A stretch of 64,000 nt of DNA from Rhabdornis inornatus (Eukaryota > Chordata > Aves > Passeriformes > Rhabdornithidae), in NCBI GenBank assembly GCA_013397075.1, contig VWZS01003944.1:636184-700183 (forward strand), written 5' to 3'. The stretch's first letter is position 1, and each line of letters begins with the position of its first letter. Made by a program: the position numbers and the translations under genes. The notes under the pieces were generated by a model. It was given only the letters and a program-made list of their open reading frames with translations, was not told the origin of the DNA and did not search any database. Shown here piece by piece: positions 1-12,745 of the stretch.

Positions 1-3000
1 GTCTCCTTATATAATTATAGCACATGTACCACCAAATAGTTGTCATTGTGCTCAGATGGATGATTTTATTTTTGAAAATTAAAATTTCTTCAGTTGCACG
101 AGCCCTTGAACCCCTGTGAACTTGACACCCTGTGGGATGTCATCTGGGCCCTCTGTTAAATATACAGACACAATTAGTCTAGAAAAAGAGATATTGGGCT
201 TTTAAATGAACAGCGAGAGGATTTAAAACAGTAAGCCAAACTTTTTAATTTCCTAATATTGACACTTCTGTCCTTCACAATCTTATTATAGTATTATTCT
301 CTGCTGATCTACCATTTCATCAAAAAGTCTACAATGGAACTAAAAATCTAAGCCTTTTAGCCCATAGATCATTGCACTGGGTAAATGGCTTATTGTAGAT
401 TAGATAATGTGGTTCATAGCACCTCCAAATCAATAAAAGGCTAGTCTGAACGTAGTAAAGTGCTCTCAGTCTGATTCTTTTATTAAGTATATCTGCCATG
501 AGCAAAGTGAAAATTTTAGTCTTTTTGCTTAACTTGATGTAAGAAAAAGACGTTGCTTAAATTTCTGCATGATTGTTTTCTTTCCTAGAGAAGATCTGTC
601 CCATAGAATTTAGGGTTTTTTGAATCAAACTTAAATGTGTTTTCTGAAAAATGATGCAATTCTTATATTGGCAAAATTCAAGCCCAGAAGTTTGCTGTTC
701 CCAATCATCCCATGCTAGAAATGAAGCCTTAGATCTCACATTTGTCAGATATTCGGTGGTCTCTGTGAGATAAACTATTTTATAGCTGTTTTTGCAAAAA
801 TCACCAACAGAAACTGTCAACTTCAGCAACAAATGGTGGTGGAGAAATGTGAAAAATATTTTGAAGGTAAAATGGATGATTTCAACAGCAAACAAGGAGT
901 GGAGTTTTAATCTAGGTTGGAGAGGCCCAGGATCCACCAGGAATCTGGGGCTGAAAGGGAGGTTGTGGTGGTTCTTTCTGCTTCACCCCATGAATCATCC
1001 TGTGCTTCTGAAGGGGCAGAAATATCAGAAGGGTATTCTTATTTATCCAGGAGAAATTGAGGAGGCTGATATGTCTGTCAAGGGTGAACAGGTATGGAGA
1101 GAGTTTTTACCCTTCTAGCTGGGGTTATGTTAGAAACCTGGAAGAATGGTGCCAAAATGGTAATTAATGTCTCTCTGCCTCTACTTTCCACACACTTTCA
1201 TTCATGGTAATTTTTTATTTTCCTGTTTGCATCCATGGCTTGTCCTGCTGATGAAATGCTGAACTGGGTCAAGAGCTGTCCAGGTTTTGCAGCTTGGCTA
1301 AAAAGGGGTTTTAAAGCTATATTAAAAATCCAGTGAATAGCTTGGAATTTCTTGCAAACAATCAAGTCAGATAAACTGTAATTGGCTGCAGAGAGATGCT
1401 CTTAACTTACATTCTTTGACCATATTATTGACCAGTGTGTGTTTGCCCATGTTATTAATAATTTATCCTTTGAAAAAATCTATGTGCATTATAGCCTTTG
1501 ATCTCAGAAATTTCAAAGCTGAACATGCTATTTCCCTTTTCCTTCTGCATTTTTTCTTTTTTTTAAAAGAAATTTTAAAAGAAAAGAGAATGAAAAATAT
1601 TATAAAAACTTTTTTCTGTTCATTTTGGTGGGAGAGCTTCCTGGTGACACCCATCCCTGGTAATGAGAAGTGTACATTAATACATTAAGAATATATATGA
1701 ATAAAAAAATCAAGGCAAGCTCACTGTACTTTGCAGATGAAAATGTTTGAAAACAAGACTTAATGCATCTAGTAGATTAAAACAGAAATTAAAGACTTTA
1801 GAGTAAGAAGAGATCAAAGGCTGTCTTTTCATTGTTCTTTTTATTGTTTATTGACTTCAAAAAGACTTTTTAGTTTAAGCTGACTTTAATGTCTCTTGAA
1901 TGCTCTTTTGTAAAGAGACTTTGAAAACTCACGGATAATGTCTTCATTAAGTGGGAAAAAATCTTGGTAAAAATATAACTGTAACTTTGCTTTCATTATA
2001 ATAGGAAGAGATAACACTTTGCTTAATTAAGGTCTGTTTTCCCTCTGTTCAGAATTTTACGACCATTTTTTTTCATTGAAATTAGTGCTGATAAAAGCTG
2101 GAAGTAGACATTGCTAAACTGAAACTCTTAGTTTTTCAGAGCAGTACGGTGCTGTGAGTTCTCTGTGTGTATTTGTTAATCAGTTAATCAGGATGTTGTC
2201 TTGTGTATGTGAGCTATTTTAGGAAACAAAAGAAAAAACAAAACCCAAAAGCATATTCAAGTTCTGTTGATTCTAAAATAAAGCAATGCTTCTTGTGTTG
2301 TGGGGAATGTTAATTTAGAGACTTTCTGCTCTCATTCTGTTTCCAAATGTCTGTGCTTTTCTCACCAATCCCTGATGACTTGATGTATTTGGATTATGTT
2401 AATACCTGTATTAATAATGACATTAAAGATCACAAATCTGTGGAGGCAAATGAGAGATTAGGAAAGCTATGCAGGATAACTTCTCTGGGGAGTAGTGTGT
2501 ACTTTCCACAGTATTTTGTGGTTTAAAAATGCACCTGGGGGATAGGACTGCTTTGGCCTTCCCCCTCCCAACAGTTCATCTTTTTCTCATGGTTCTGTGA
2601 GACTTTTAGATGGGCACATAACTTTTAGATGGAAAGGGAATTATCATGGTTTCATGAAGTGTACTCCATCTTTTGAGATTATTGAGATCTCTATTTTTGG
2701 TTTGCTCCTCACTTGTCTGTAATTTAGTGCAATAGGTTTAGTAATTTCTGACATGGGTTTATAGTGCAGCTCCAATGTTTGTAACTCCGGGGGTGTTGGA
2801 CAGTCAGGATGGTAATTTTATGATACTCACCCTTCCCATTCTGTGCATTTCTGCCAGGGCTCCATGTGCAATTATTGGGCAATCTGCTTGGCTCTTACTG
2901 AGGATCAAAAGATTCTGATTTACAGTCTGCAGAAGTTGTTTGCAAGATCTTTTTACGTACCTAAAAAACTCAGCAACTCCTTTCAACGTGATAGCTGAGT

Positions 3001-6000
3001 TTCCAGAGTTTTTTAATGAGAAATGTGTGTTGCATGATTTCTGTAGCTGCCTAACCTTACTTCAGCTTTAAAGGAGATTGTCTTCAAAAGGACAACCAAA
3101 GCTACACTTGTATCCCTTTGCTTCCATTCATGGCTAGGGACAGAGCAGCAAAGCTATTCTAGGCTAGACTTAGTTTTACTGAATTTCAGCTAAGATACAC
3201 CTATTAGGAATCTTATGTCCAGTGCAGAATTGAGGCATGAGGCACTGGAAAGGATGTCTTTGATTCTGTGTGAATCTAAAAGCCACACTTTGTGTTAATT
3301 TTGAGACTGTTGCTAATGTTATTTAAGGATTGGCTTATAAATTTATTTTACTTCATTTCAATGTGGGCAACCAAATTTTGGATTTGGTGATATAGTACAC
3401 AACAGCTCCATTTTGTAGACTGTTACTAGTTTTCATATTCATAGATGCAAAACATTTTTTGCAGTATCACTATTTTTATGGCACAAATGGTTAAGTATTT
3501 TTACAAGTGTAGTCTTTGTGGGTGGTTTAGAGCCTCAATTACCCACTGAAACGGAGGAAATAAATGTCCTCAAGGGTTTGCATTTGGATCATATGACATT
3601 GTGGGGCTCAGCTTGTTGTTAATAATTCTTACATCTGTGTAGCACACAACAGCACGAGGCAACCTTTGAAAATGTAACACAGTATTGCTGCAGGTACCCT
3701 GGCAGAAACATCTGAATTCTTTTACAGGAGGTGACAGGAAAGTAAGCCAGGATAAAGAAAGCAACAAATCAGCTGCTAAAATGGATGTCATGTCTAATCC
3801 TGCCTATTAGATTGAGTAGCTAATGTGAAGACTATGGAAGTGTTCATGTTTATGATGCACATGGCAGATGCTGTTTGGGTTGCATTGCATGTTTGCACTA
3901 TGGGGCCGAGATGCCCCAAAACCAGAAAGAAGCCAAAACAAAAAGGAGAGAGTAAGGGACAAGGAAGAAAAATGATGAAAGAATGAATGTGGCTAAATTC
4001 CAAGCTTATTATTGCACTCGTTATTACCTTTATTTTGCATTAGGAAATAGCAAGGGGTGGCCCTACAGTGTGGGAAATGTGGTTTCTCTGCACTGTGGAG
4101 ATTTGACTCCTCTTGCACCAGGAAACAACACACACCCAGGACATGGAGAGCTTAATCCCTTGGAATTCTGTGCTCAATGCTTGTGAGCAAAAGGTGCCAA
4201 ACTTGCTCCCCACATCAGTGCTATGAATCTTGACATGCATGAGAGCAGAGCTTGGCTCAAGGGTTTGTTTGCATATTTGCATGCTTCACTTACTTTATTA
4301 ACCACCCCAAACCTGGTTTCCTGCCTTGAACAGAGAGGCCACTAGAGTGGTAATGTAGAAAGTGAATTAAAAGGAGGATGCAAAACATCTTCCAAAGAAG
4401 GTGAGATCAGAAAAAATAAGGCTGTTTCAAGAATAATTATGTAATGCTTATATATGTCAGATAATAAATACCTTATAGCAACGATTCCCAGGTTTCTTTG
4501 TGGATGTAATGCCTCTCAATATGATCCCAAATTCTATTTAGTGTTTTCCAGAAGTCATCCAAGCCCATTCTGGAGATCAATGTACTATATAAAATATTAT
4601 ATTAACAAATTCAATGTTTGGCTGAGAACTATATGAAAAAGAGGGTAACACAGGCAGTAATATCTCCCCAAAACACTTGAGCTGTCTTGTTATGAGCTCC
4701 ACCTCCTTGTGCCTATTATGTGTAGCAACAGGGGACCTGAGGGGGCCTCTTAAGAGCAGAAGGGTCAGCAAATCACAGAGGGTTCAGGCAGTGTAGCTCT
4801 CTTTAGGCTCTGAAGACCTGAAGTATCCAGAGTAGGCTGTTAAAGTCCTGTTTATAGCTGGCCTGTATAGCTTCACACTGTGAGGCTGCTTTCTGCCTGA
4901 GCAAAACAATATATTCCTGAAAGCTGGCAGTATTGGCTTGTTGGTCTTTTAGAGAAATTCTTTCCTGAAATGAACAGAGCCATCAGCAAGGGAACACTGA
5001 AGGCATCTCTGTAGAACAGCAGCTTTATTTTTGTTTGCCTGGTTTGGACACCTTGCAGCACTTCCACATTCCTCCTTGCTTGGCTGTTTTCCTCTTTTTC
5101 CAGCATTCCCTTCCAAATCATGTGGTTGTTGTAGGCAAATAAAGCACAAATTGTTAGAAGCCACCTCACAATGTACAGACAAGAAGTTCACATCCCCTCC
5201 TTTTCGCTGTGTTCAATATGACAGTAAATGTCCTTTCTGTTGAAGTTTTGGGGTCCAAATGATGTCTGTGTGGGCTTTTTTTTTGAATGTAGAAGTTAAC
5301 ATCATGTTGAGAGGGTTTACAAGACACCACCTTCCTTTAGAGAAGAGCCAGCATCCAGCTGCTGCTCAGCTGTGGGAATGAACTTCTGGTTCCCTGCTCC
5401 TGGTACTGGAGCCCCACAATTTTATGGAGTACCCACTACAAATCCTAAGCAAGGAAGTGTGCTGAAATTTTCCCTAGTCACGTGTGCCATGCATGACAGT
5501 GCACATGGTTACCTTCCCAACCTTTCCTCCCTGGGGACATACATTTTAATGCTCTGTCCATTTACATCACAGTTGTATTAATTACATTTAATGTAGTTTT
5601 GAGCTAAGGTAGCACAGCCTGATTTCAGAGAACAGTGTGTGTTGTAATGAGGCTTGAGTACCATTGATCTATGGCTTGGATATAAGGGATTCTTAAGGGA
5701 GTTTGCTGATTTATGTAGAAGACTGATGTCTGTGGCCATTAGGAAACACCAGTTTTTATTACCTATCAATCTCATGGAAAACCTTTAGCAGCATGATCTC
5801 CTGTAATAGTTATCTAATCTGTTAAATTAGAGATTAATGAAATGAAAACATTACAGAAGAAGAAAATACACTTTTAAGAGTGGGCAGCATCATAAGAACA
5901 ATACAGACTTATTTGAGAGCATGTACAACAGCAGTCTGAAGACAACAAAAGGATAAATCAGCTCATGCTATTGCTGTCTTAATATTTAAATTGCAAAAAT

Positions 6001-9000
6001 CTGTGTGGATATATGTGTTAGTAAATTACTAGAGCAATGGAGCATATAGGACTAATTCCAAAACAGAAGAAAAAGTAGAACACACCATTTATAATATCAC
6101 ACACTCATTTGTAGAATGGTCATAGAGTTTAATAGAGTTCAAGTTTAATTCTGCTTAACTGCATCTTTATTTTTAGATTTGTAGAGTTCAAAAGTTACTT
6201 ATCCAAACACTTTAGAAAGACCAAAACTTAGAAGAAAGAAATTGTACATTATATAAAGCTGTGGCTGTTATTTATGAGAGCTGTAATTTGGATACTGAGA
6301 ATCTTTGCACAGAGAAAAAAACCTAGTGTCTTAAATATTTGGATACAAAAAAAAATCGAGACAATGTCTTCTATCAGCTCATTTCTTAGCATCTATTTTT
6401 CAGTATGTTCTGTGCTCATTTTTCCTCGTAGCTATTATATGTAGTGGGATATAAAGCAGAAGGAATTTTCAAAAAACCAAGCTGCATTTATCCATACATA
6501 AAAAAGAAAATACTATTGAGGTGACCGTGTGTGTCAGTACATCACTTTATTTCCACACCACCTGCTGCAATTAAAAATGAAATCACCAAGCAGCAAGTAC
6601 AGTAACTTCATAAACCAGCTGATATTGTAATTAATGACTATATAGAGTCTCTATTATTGTGTACTTCCAAGGCATCAAGTGGAAAGCTGTCGTAGTGCTT
6701 TAAATAATGAAAAAGTTTCAGGCCTTGATAAATGGCTCAGTTGGATGCAGTTTAGAAAGTTGAGAGCATATGCTTCTGTCATTAGAAACTAAGGACCCTC
6801 GTTACCCTTGCTATAACTCTTCAGATTCATCTGAAACTCTTTGATCCCCTCGTGTACTTACACTGTGTTTAAAATGCAAAAGTGTAGAAAAATATGGTGC
6901 ACACGAGAAATTCAGTGAGGAGGGAGAAAGATTAAAATAAAGCTACTGTTCATTAACGTCTTTGCTTCAAACCTATTGGAAAAGAGAGCATTAGGCTGCA
7001 GCCACGTCTCTTTTGAAATGAGAGTAAGCAAACATTTCTCTCTGATTCCTTTGAGATTTTTCTTTTAAGAAACAATTGAAATCCAATAAAGAAATGTGCT
7101 TCAGAGCATCTTTATGAAGACATTTAAGTGACTTAATAGAGGAATGACAGCAAGGGTATTTGTTCTTGAAGGCTGTGCTTCAGCTCTGTGCTGTTCTGCA
7201 ATCAGGGGTGTAAAAAGTAAAGCAGTGAAGCAGAAATTTTGGGTATTACTGATGAGGCATGTTTAAGCAGTATAAACTTTTAAAAGGGAAGCTATTGGCA
7301 AATTCGCTTCCTGAACAGTACAGCTTCATTGTTAAATATCACCATTTTAACTGAGAACTGCTAGCTACTTTTCAGCTTCTATTTATTTTTCTTCTCTCTC
7401 TGAAACTTTTATATAATGTATTTGCCCCTGAGGATATTTCATAGCTGAAATGCTTTGCTTGGCAGAGCATGTTACAGATAGAGAAAATTTTGTCTAATCC
7501 CTGACTCTCATGGTTGTCATTCTGCTTTGTTTCATGTATTGAAGCAGTATGCCACAACCATTTCTCAAACCTTTTATAAAGGAATTATATGTCTTTTAAT
7601 GTATTGAATTAAGATAATGAAACATATGTGAAAATATATATATGAATGTATGGGCAACAGCAGAAATAAAGATTTCTTTTTCCCTCTTGTATGAATATGT
7701 GAGATAAGTGAGTGCTGTTTTATCCTCTTTTATGTCATTTAGAGCCCATTAATTAGAATCTACATTTCCTGAGCATCCAAAATTGTGCTTTGGCACTACG
7801 TGCAAGCATATCACAGGAGAATGTTTTAGTCCAAGAATTTCTCAGTGGCTAAAACATGTGTTTAACAACCTGGTGCTAAATTAAGGACTAAAATTGAAAT
7901 ACTGGTGAATGGATGAAAACAGATGTGAAAACTCTGCTTTTGCAGGGAAGGAGTCCTGGTCACCCTCTGATGTGTGGAAATTCTCATGCTGGCATAACAG
8001 CAGCAGCCTGTGCTGCCAGCAATTCCCTGGGATTCTTTGTATTTGAGAACTCCCCTTCCTTGGTTGGTTGTTTGACCAAAAAAGATGTGGAGTGACTACT
8101 TTACACGGTTCAGCTCAGAATATTTGCAAACTCTGTGCAATTGGTAAGGCTGATGCAATGGGTCCATCTCCATTCATTCTGAAGGAGTGCTTGCTTGCAT
8201 GAGATGTGAATTTGTGAAGTGCTGAGTGTTAACTGGGATATTTCAACTTCAGTATAATGATCTTATATCACTACAGCATCTTGGCAAATTAGATTAATCC
8301 TGAAGGACACAGGACCTGATCCATCCTTAAATTCATGATGTGTGAAAGTTGCACTTCAGACAAGTGTTAGGCTAATTGCTTCCTCAGCTTTAATAAGTTA
8401 TAAACAGAAATATTTATCTCAGTGTGCTAAGTGGCAAGCAGGTTTAGAAGAGAGTAAAGACATTCATAGATGTAGGTTTTTGCATATATTGAAAATACTG
8501 TCAGATTGTGCTATTAGGTGCCTGCTTTTTCGTATATTTCAGGACATTTATGCCCTTATGCTAGTAATTAAATTAATTATTTATCCATTGTACACAGGCT
8601 TGAATAACTCTATGGTTAGCTTGGGCACTTAAAAGTATAAGAACACTTGAAAGCAAAATCCAAGCATAGGTATTCCATAGCACGTCTTACAATCTAAATA
8701 TTGCTCTTAGTCTAATCGAAGCAGCAAGAGTAGTCACAGCAGTTGATGGACTATTTTTCAAATTGATTTCAAAAATGTATTTAAGGGGATGATCTTCTAC
8801 TCTAGATTACCTATTGATTTTTAATATGAAAAGCTCATTATATAAGCAGTAACTGCATATAAAAACCTAGCAAACCTTTGCATAAATCCTTTAATTGAAT
8901 TTCCAGAGCCTGTGGTTCTACTTTTTTTTTTTTAATTAAATCTATTTCTTTTTTTAAGTGTTACTGTGTAATTTGCATGCTGTGAAGTGGCCCTGTCCCA

Positions 9001-10420
9001 GATAAAGTGCCATTGATCCTTATTAAACCTCACCTCTGGGCTTGCTCAAAACTAACTGGAAAAATTAAAGTGTTCATGCTGCAATGCACTTATTGCTTGT
9101 GTGATAGGATTATGGAAAAAAAAAAGAATAACATTAATTTCCAAGAGAGAATTTATAATGCAAGATTTTATTTTTTTTTCCATTTGATAATTAATAGCAA
9201 AATCGTACCCTAAATGTAAATTGTATTTCAGTCTGCAAACTGCAGTAGTAATTAGGAAAGATAATGTATACCTGATAAAAACCCATGATGTTTTATATGG
9301 ACATTCCTTTGGTATATTAATTTTTTTAAGTATTCAAAATGATTATGGATTCAACCCAACAGCTTAAATAGAGATTTGAGGAAAGAAAAAAAAGAAACCT
9401 ATGTAGTACCTTACATTACCATTTCTATTTTCTTTCTTGTTCTTAAAATGTGAAAAATGACAGTCGGCAAATATTCATACTAACACTTTTTATATTAGAA
9501 TTATCATATTGAAGAAAAGTATGACTTGTAATACTATTTTCACTTTTTAAAAAATACCTAACATTTTTAATATCAAAAGCAATAAAATCTGCAAAAGAAA
9601 TATTCATAATCAATAAGAATACAAGGTACAGAATATATTAACAGTTATAAAAATGTTTGCAATATGACTCAAAATGAAAAATACAGCAGGTTATGTATAG
9701 TTTAAAGTGTAATCAATTTTGAGGTTGTGTATAAAGATATAAATGATAAATACAAGTAGCAGCATTTTTAGTAAAGGGTGTTGCAAGAAAGTACTGTATT
9801 TATGGTCCATTCCATTCTTTTATAGATCATTAATGTAGAAAACAAACACAGCGTATCCATCTTCTCAGACAGTTTAAAATTCCATTAAATGATATTTTAA
9901 ATGGAAATTTTGAGCTCATTTCATATTCTGCTGTCTACAAACACCGGCTGTACTGCAAGCACTGAGTATAGCCTGGCTTTCCAGCAGGAGCTGATACCAC
10001 GGAAGTTACATTGAGGATGGCCTGGATTTGGGGGGGAAGCTGATGGGTTTTTCCACTTTCAGCAGAGAGAACTGCTAAATCCCTTACGTCCAAGGCAGTG
10101 GTGGATTGCACATTGTGTTCCCTGTGATTCAATGTGCAGCTACCTTGGAATTGCCAATTGTAGCCCAACCTTGTTCCCTAATGAGAGCATTTGTCCCATC
10201 TACAGGGGAATTAGTGCAGCTTGATTTTTGCTCCTTGCCTGGTTAATATATAGCAGTTTAAGTACAATGTTCCCACTGATCTGAACCTAACCAAATTGTG
10301 TTGAATTATATTCGTTTTGTGAATGTGGTAGCTATTTGTTTTAAAGCTCCGTTATTGCTTTACATAAGCACTAATTATTTCTAAATCAGCCTCTCAGTCT
10401 CATTTCATACACCTGCTGGG
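1..10420. other. Noncoding AT-rich DNA, no recognised gene or repeat
   Basis: I see no supportable gene in this stretch. Open frames are at most about 130 codons, lie on both strands, have no recognisable domain and do not form a plausible exon chain. No CR1 or LTR fragment was recognised. Homopolymer runs include 12 T at 8922-8933 and 9 T at 9171-9179. The part around 6540-6800 is relatively rich in ATTA-type homeodomain cores next to a CACCTG E-box, and is discussed as a weak regulatory candidate in the findings. The most likely reading is unique intergenic or intronic sequence. Confidence 0.7.
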
Positions 10421-10625
10421 ATCACAGAATCACAGATTTGTTTAGCTTGGAGAAAACCTCTCAGATCATCAAATCCAACTTTTGACCAAACACCACCTCG
10501 TGCTACTGAGTGCCATGTCCGGTTGTTCCTTGGACACCTCCAGGGATGGGGACTCCACCACCTCCCTGGACAGCCCCTGCCAATGCTGAACAGACCCTTC
10601 AGTGAAAAAATTATTCCTGAAAATG
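10421..10625 (-). mobile_element. CR1: CR1 LINE fragment, 3' end
   Basis: Read on the minus strand, this ends in a doubled TTCTGTGAT octamer-type terminus, the hallmark of CR1 3' ends. It is preceded by the usual CR1 3'-UTR wording in reverse: a TTGGATTTGATGATCT-like segment, then the block about a dated 'gtggagtccccatccctgg' region, and a TCCTGAA-like start. CR1 is a non-LTR retrotransposon whose copies are usually 5'-truncated. About 205 bp remain, with no reverse transcriptase sequence. The fragment is dead, and the small open frame across it is incidental. The left boundary is sharp and the right boundary approximate. Confidence 0.88.
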
Positions 10626-11802
10626 GTAACAGTGACATGAAATAAGTGGTGCTTTACTCTTTTCAGTACCTCATTTGTGCCTTTGAGAACACTGTCCTTG
10701 TTTCCCCTATGAAATCCATTGGTAAAGCCTTGAACTTTTATTGTGCATATCAGAATTGTCTTATGGGCACTGGAGCTCTTTGCTGCTGCTGGGATTGGTC
10801 TGGGCCCTGCTTGTTTCTCTGCAGTGTTGTGAATCTTGCACTAAAGGGTGGTTATGGGGCATAGCTCCTGACAGCAGTCTGCTGGCTCCTTCACTGCCAG
10901 GGCAGCATCATCTTCAGCTTTGGGAAATTCATGTGGTTCAGTTCCTTCCACCAACAGGCAAATGCATGTTTGCTCCAAATTTTCACATTAGTTTGTAAGA
11001 TTAACGTGAATGACTTGTTCATCGTTATTTGTGTTCCTCCTCTCAGTAGCCCAGCAGTTTCCTGGTGGATTATTTCTCAGAACAGATATTACATGTCCCA
11101 TATTGCTCCTTGAAACGGGTTTCTGCTTTACCTTACGTACATCACAAGCATTCTGAAATCATGCCTGAGGAGAACGGTTTTAAAATTTCTTCCTGGTTGT
11201 TTGTCAGTGGATTTGTTGTAGTTTCCTCATGGTCTTTAGTGGAGGAAGTAAGTGACAGTGATCAGTGAAGGTGGACAGTAAGATTTATAATGTATTTGTG
11301 CTAGCTGATTGCCAACAGAACTGGCCTTTCCCAGCGGTGCTGTACGCGTACTTGGAAAATCAATAGGGATTAGCCTATGACCCCCTTCACATACTTATAC
11401 TGTGGTCTGCATTGCTTACCAATATTTCATCTGTTTCACTTAAATGCTGGTACTTACTCAATAATGTGTGGCTGTTCTTGCAAGCTACTAATTAATTTTT
11501 AAAATGCAGTATCACTTGAAACGGAGATAAAGCACACCTTTGGCATCAGAGGGAGAGCAGGGCAGCGGATTTGTGAATTTGCACTTGGTACCTTTAATTA
11601 AAACTCCTGCTTTGAAAGATTAAAGTTATATATTCAGATTTTAAAAAGCACTAAATCAAGTACAGAAACCTTTTCATGGTGGTTGCCAACAAGCTAAATT
11701 GTCAGGTTTGACCAGGTATCTGTTTAATTTTTTGCCTGGGTATGCTGCTGTTTTTTTTCTTTTTTAGTTTTGCCTTAAAAATATTTGGTTTAAAGTTTGG
11801 AG

Positions 11803-11828
11803 GTTTTGTTTGTTTGTTTGTTTTGTTT
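11803..11828. repeat. GTTT-rich simple repeat
   Basis: Consecutive TTTG units with one TTTTG interruption are directly visible. The repeat is short and impure, so length polymorphism is possible but not shown. Confidence 0.8.
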
Positions 11829-12709
11829 CCCTTGTAAATTTTAGGGAAAAATATTTTATGTTTATAAATAAATATATTTCATTGATATTGAGCCTAGGGC
11901 ATAGTCTTGACAGTGTGTTCATAGGGTACATAAACCATGTTTCATTTTAAATACTAACGTGTTGAAAAGCTGAACAGATGTATCAGATATTGCTTTTCCT
12001 TTGAGTAGTTTAAAGAAAAAAAAAATTAATTTATCTTGCAATAGTATAAAAATAGTTTGTTATACAGTGTCAAATTCTTACTTGAATTACTAGTTTACCA
12101 TACACTTTTTGCCAAAATCCAAAGATAATGGCCTAAAGCAATTATTTTTGATGAGGTTGTTCTCCCACTAGAAGGATTTTAAAAATTCACAGTTTCTTAT
12201 GCAAGTGTACTTATTCCCTAGAGTTACTTAGAGTTTCTTATTGATCTAGTAGCTGGTATTTGAATTGGTCGATGTACTCTGTAACTTGTTTAAGATACCC
12301 TACCTGAACTATTAGTTTAAATAATATATTCATAAATTGATTAATCATTACTGTGAGAGTTATTAGCTGCACTTTTATATGTGAGCTCTCCACAAATGAC
12401 TCCTGCTATAATAATCATGCATATATAAACAGAGATTCAGGTTTAAATTGCAGTACTCCTTACAATAATTATATTGTTAGTAATAGTATCTTTCTGCAAG
12501 AAGAAATCAACCTTTTTCTGTGTGGGCAGTAAAACTCCATGTGTTTATTTAATGTGGATAAAGTAATTGTAAATATTGATGTGTTTATAAGCCATGTTAT
12601 GGGAAAGGAGAGGAAAGAAGAGAAGATGCAGGTTTTGTTGGCAGAGGCAGGTGGATCTAAGGTTTGATGTGTGTTTGGGTGTGAGCAGGTGCTGAGGGAG
12701 CTGAGCAAA

Positions 12710-12745
12710 GGGTGCAGGAAGATTTTAGGGTGCAGGAAGATTTTA
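12710..12745. repeat. 18-bp tandem duplication (two copies)
   Basis: The unit GGGTGCAGGAAGATTTTA occupies 12710-12727 and is repeated exactly at 12728-12745. A third partial start (GGG, then CGCAGGG) follows. This looks like a young minisatellite seed made by replication slippage. Confidence 0.9.

Noticed and set aside
9935..10168. 77-codon minus-strand open frame with a balanced amino acid mix
   Set aside because: I considered it as a possible exon, but it matches no family I know and has no supporting neighbours.
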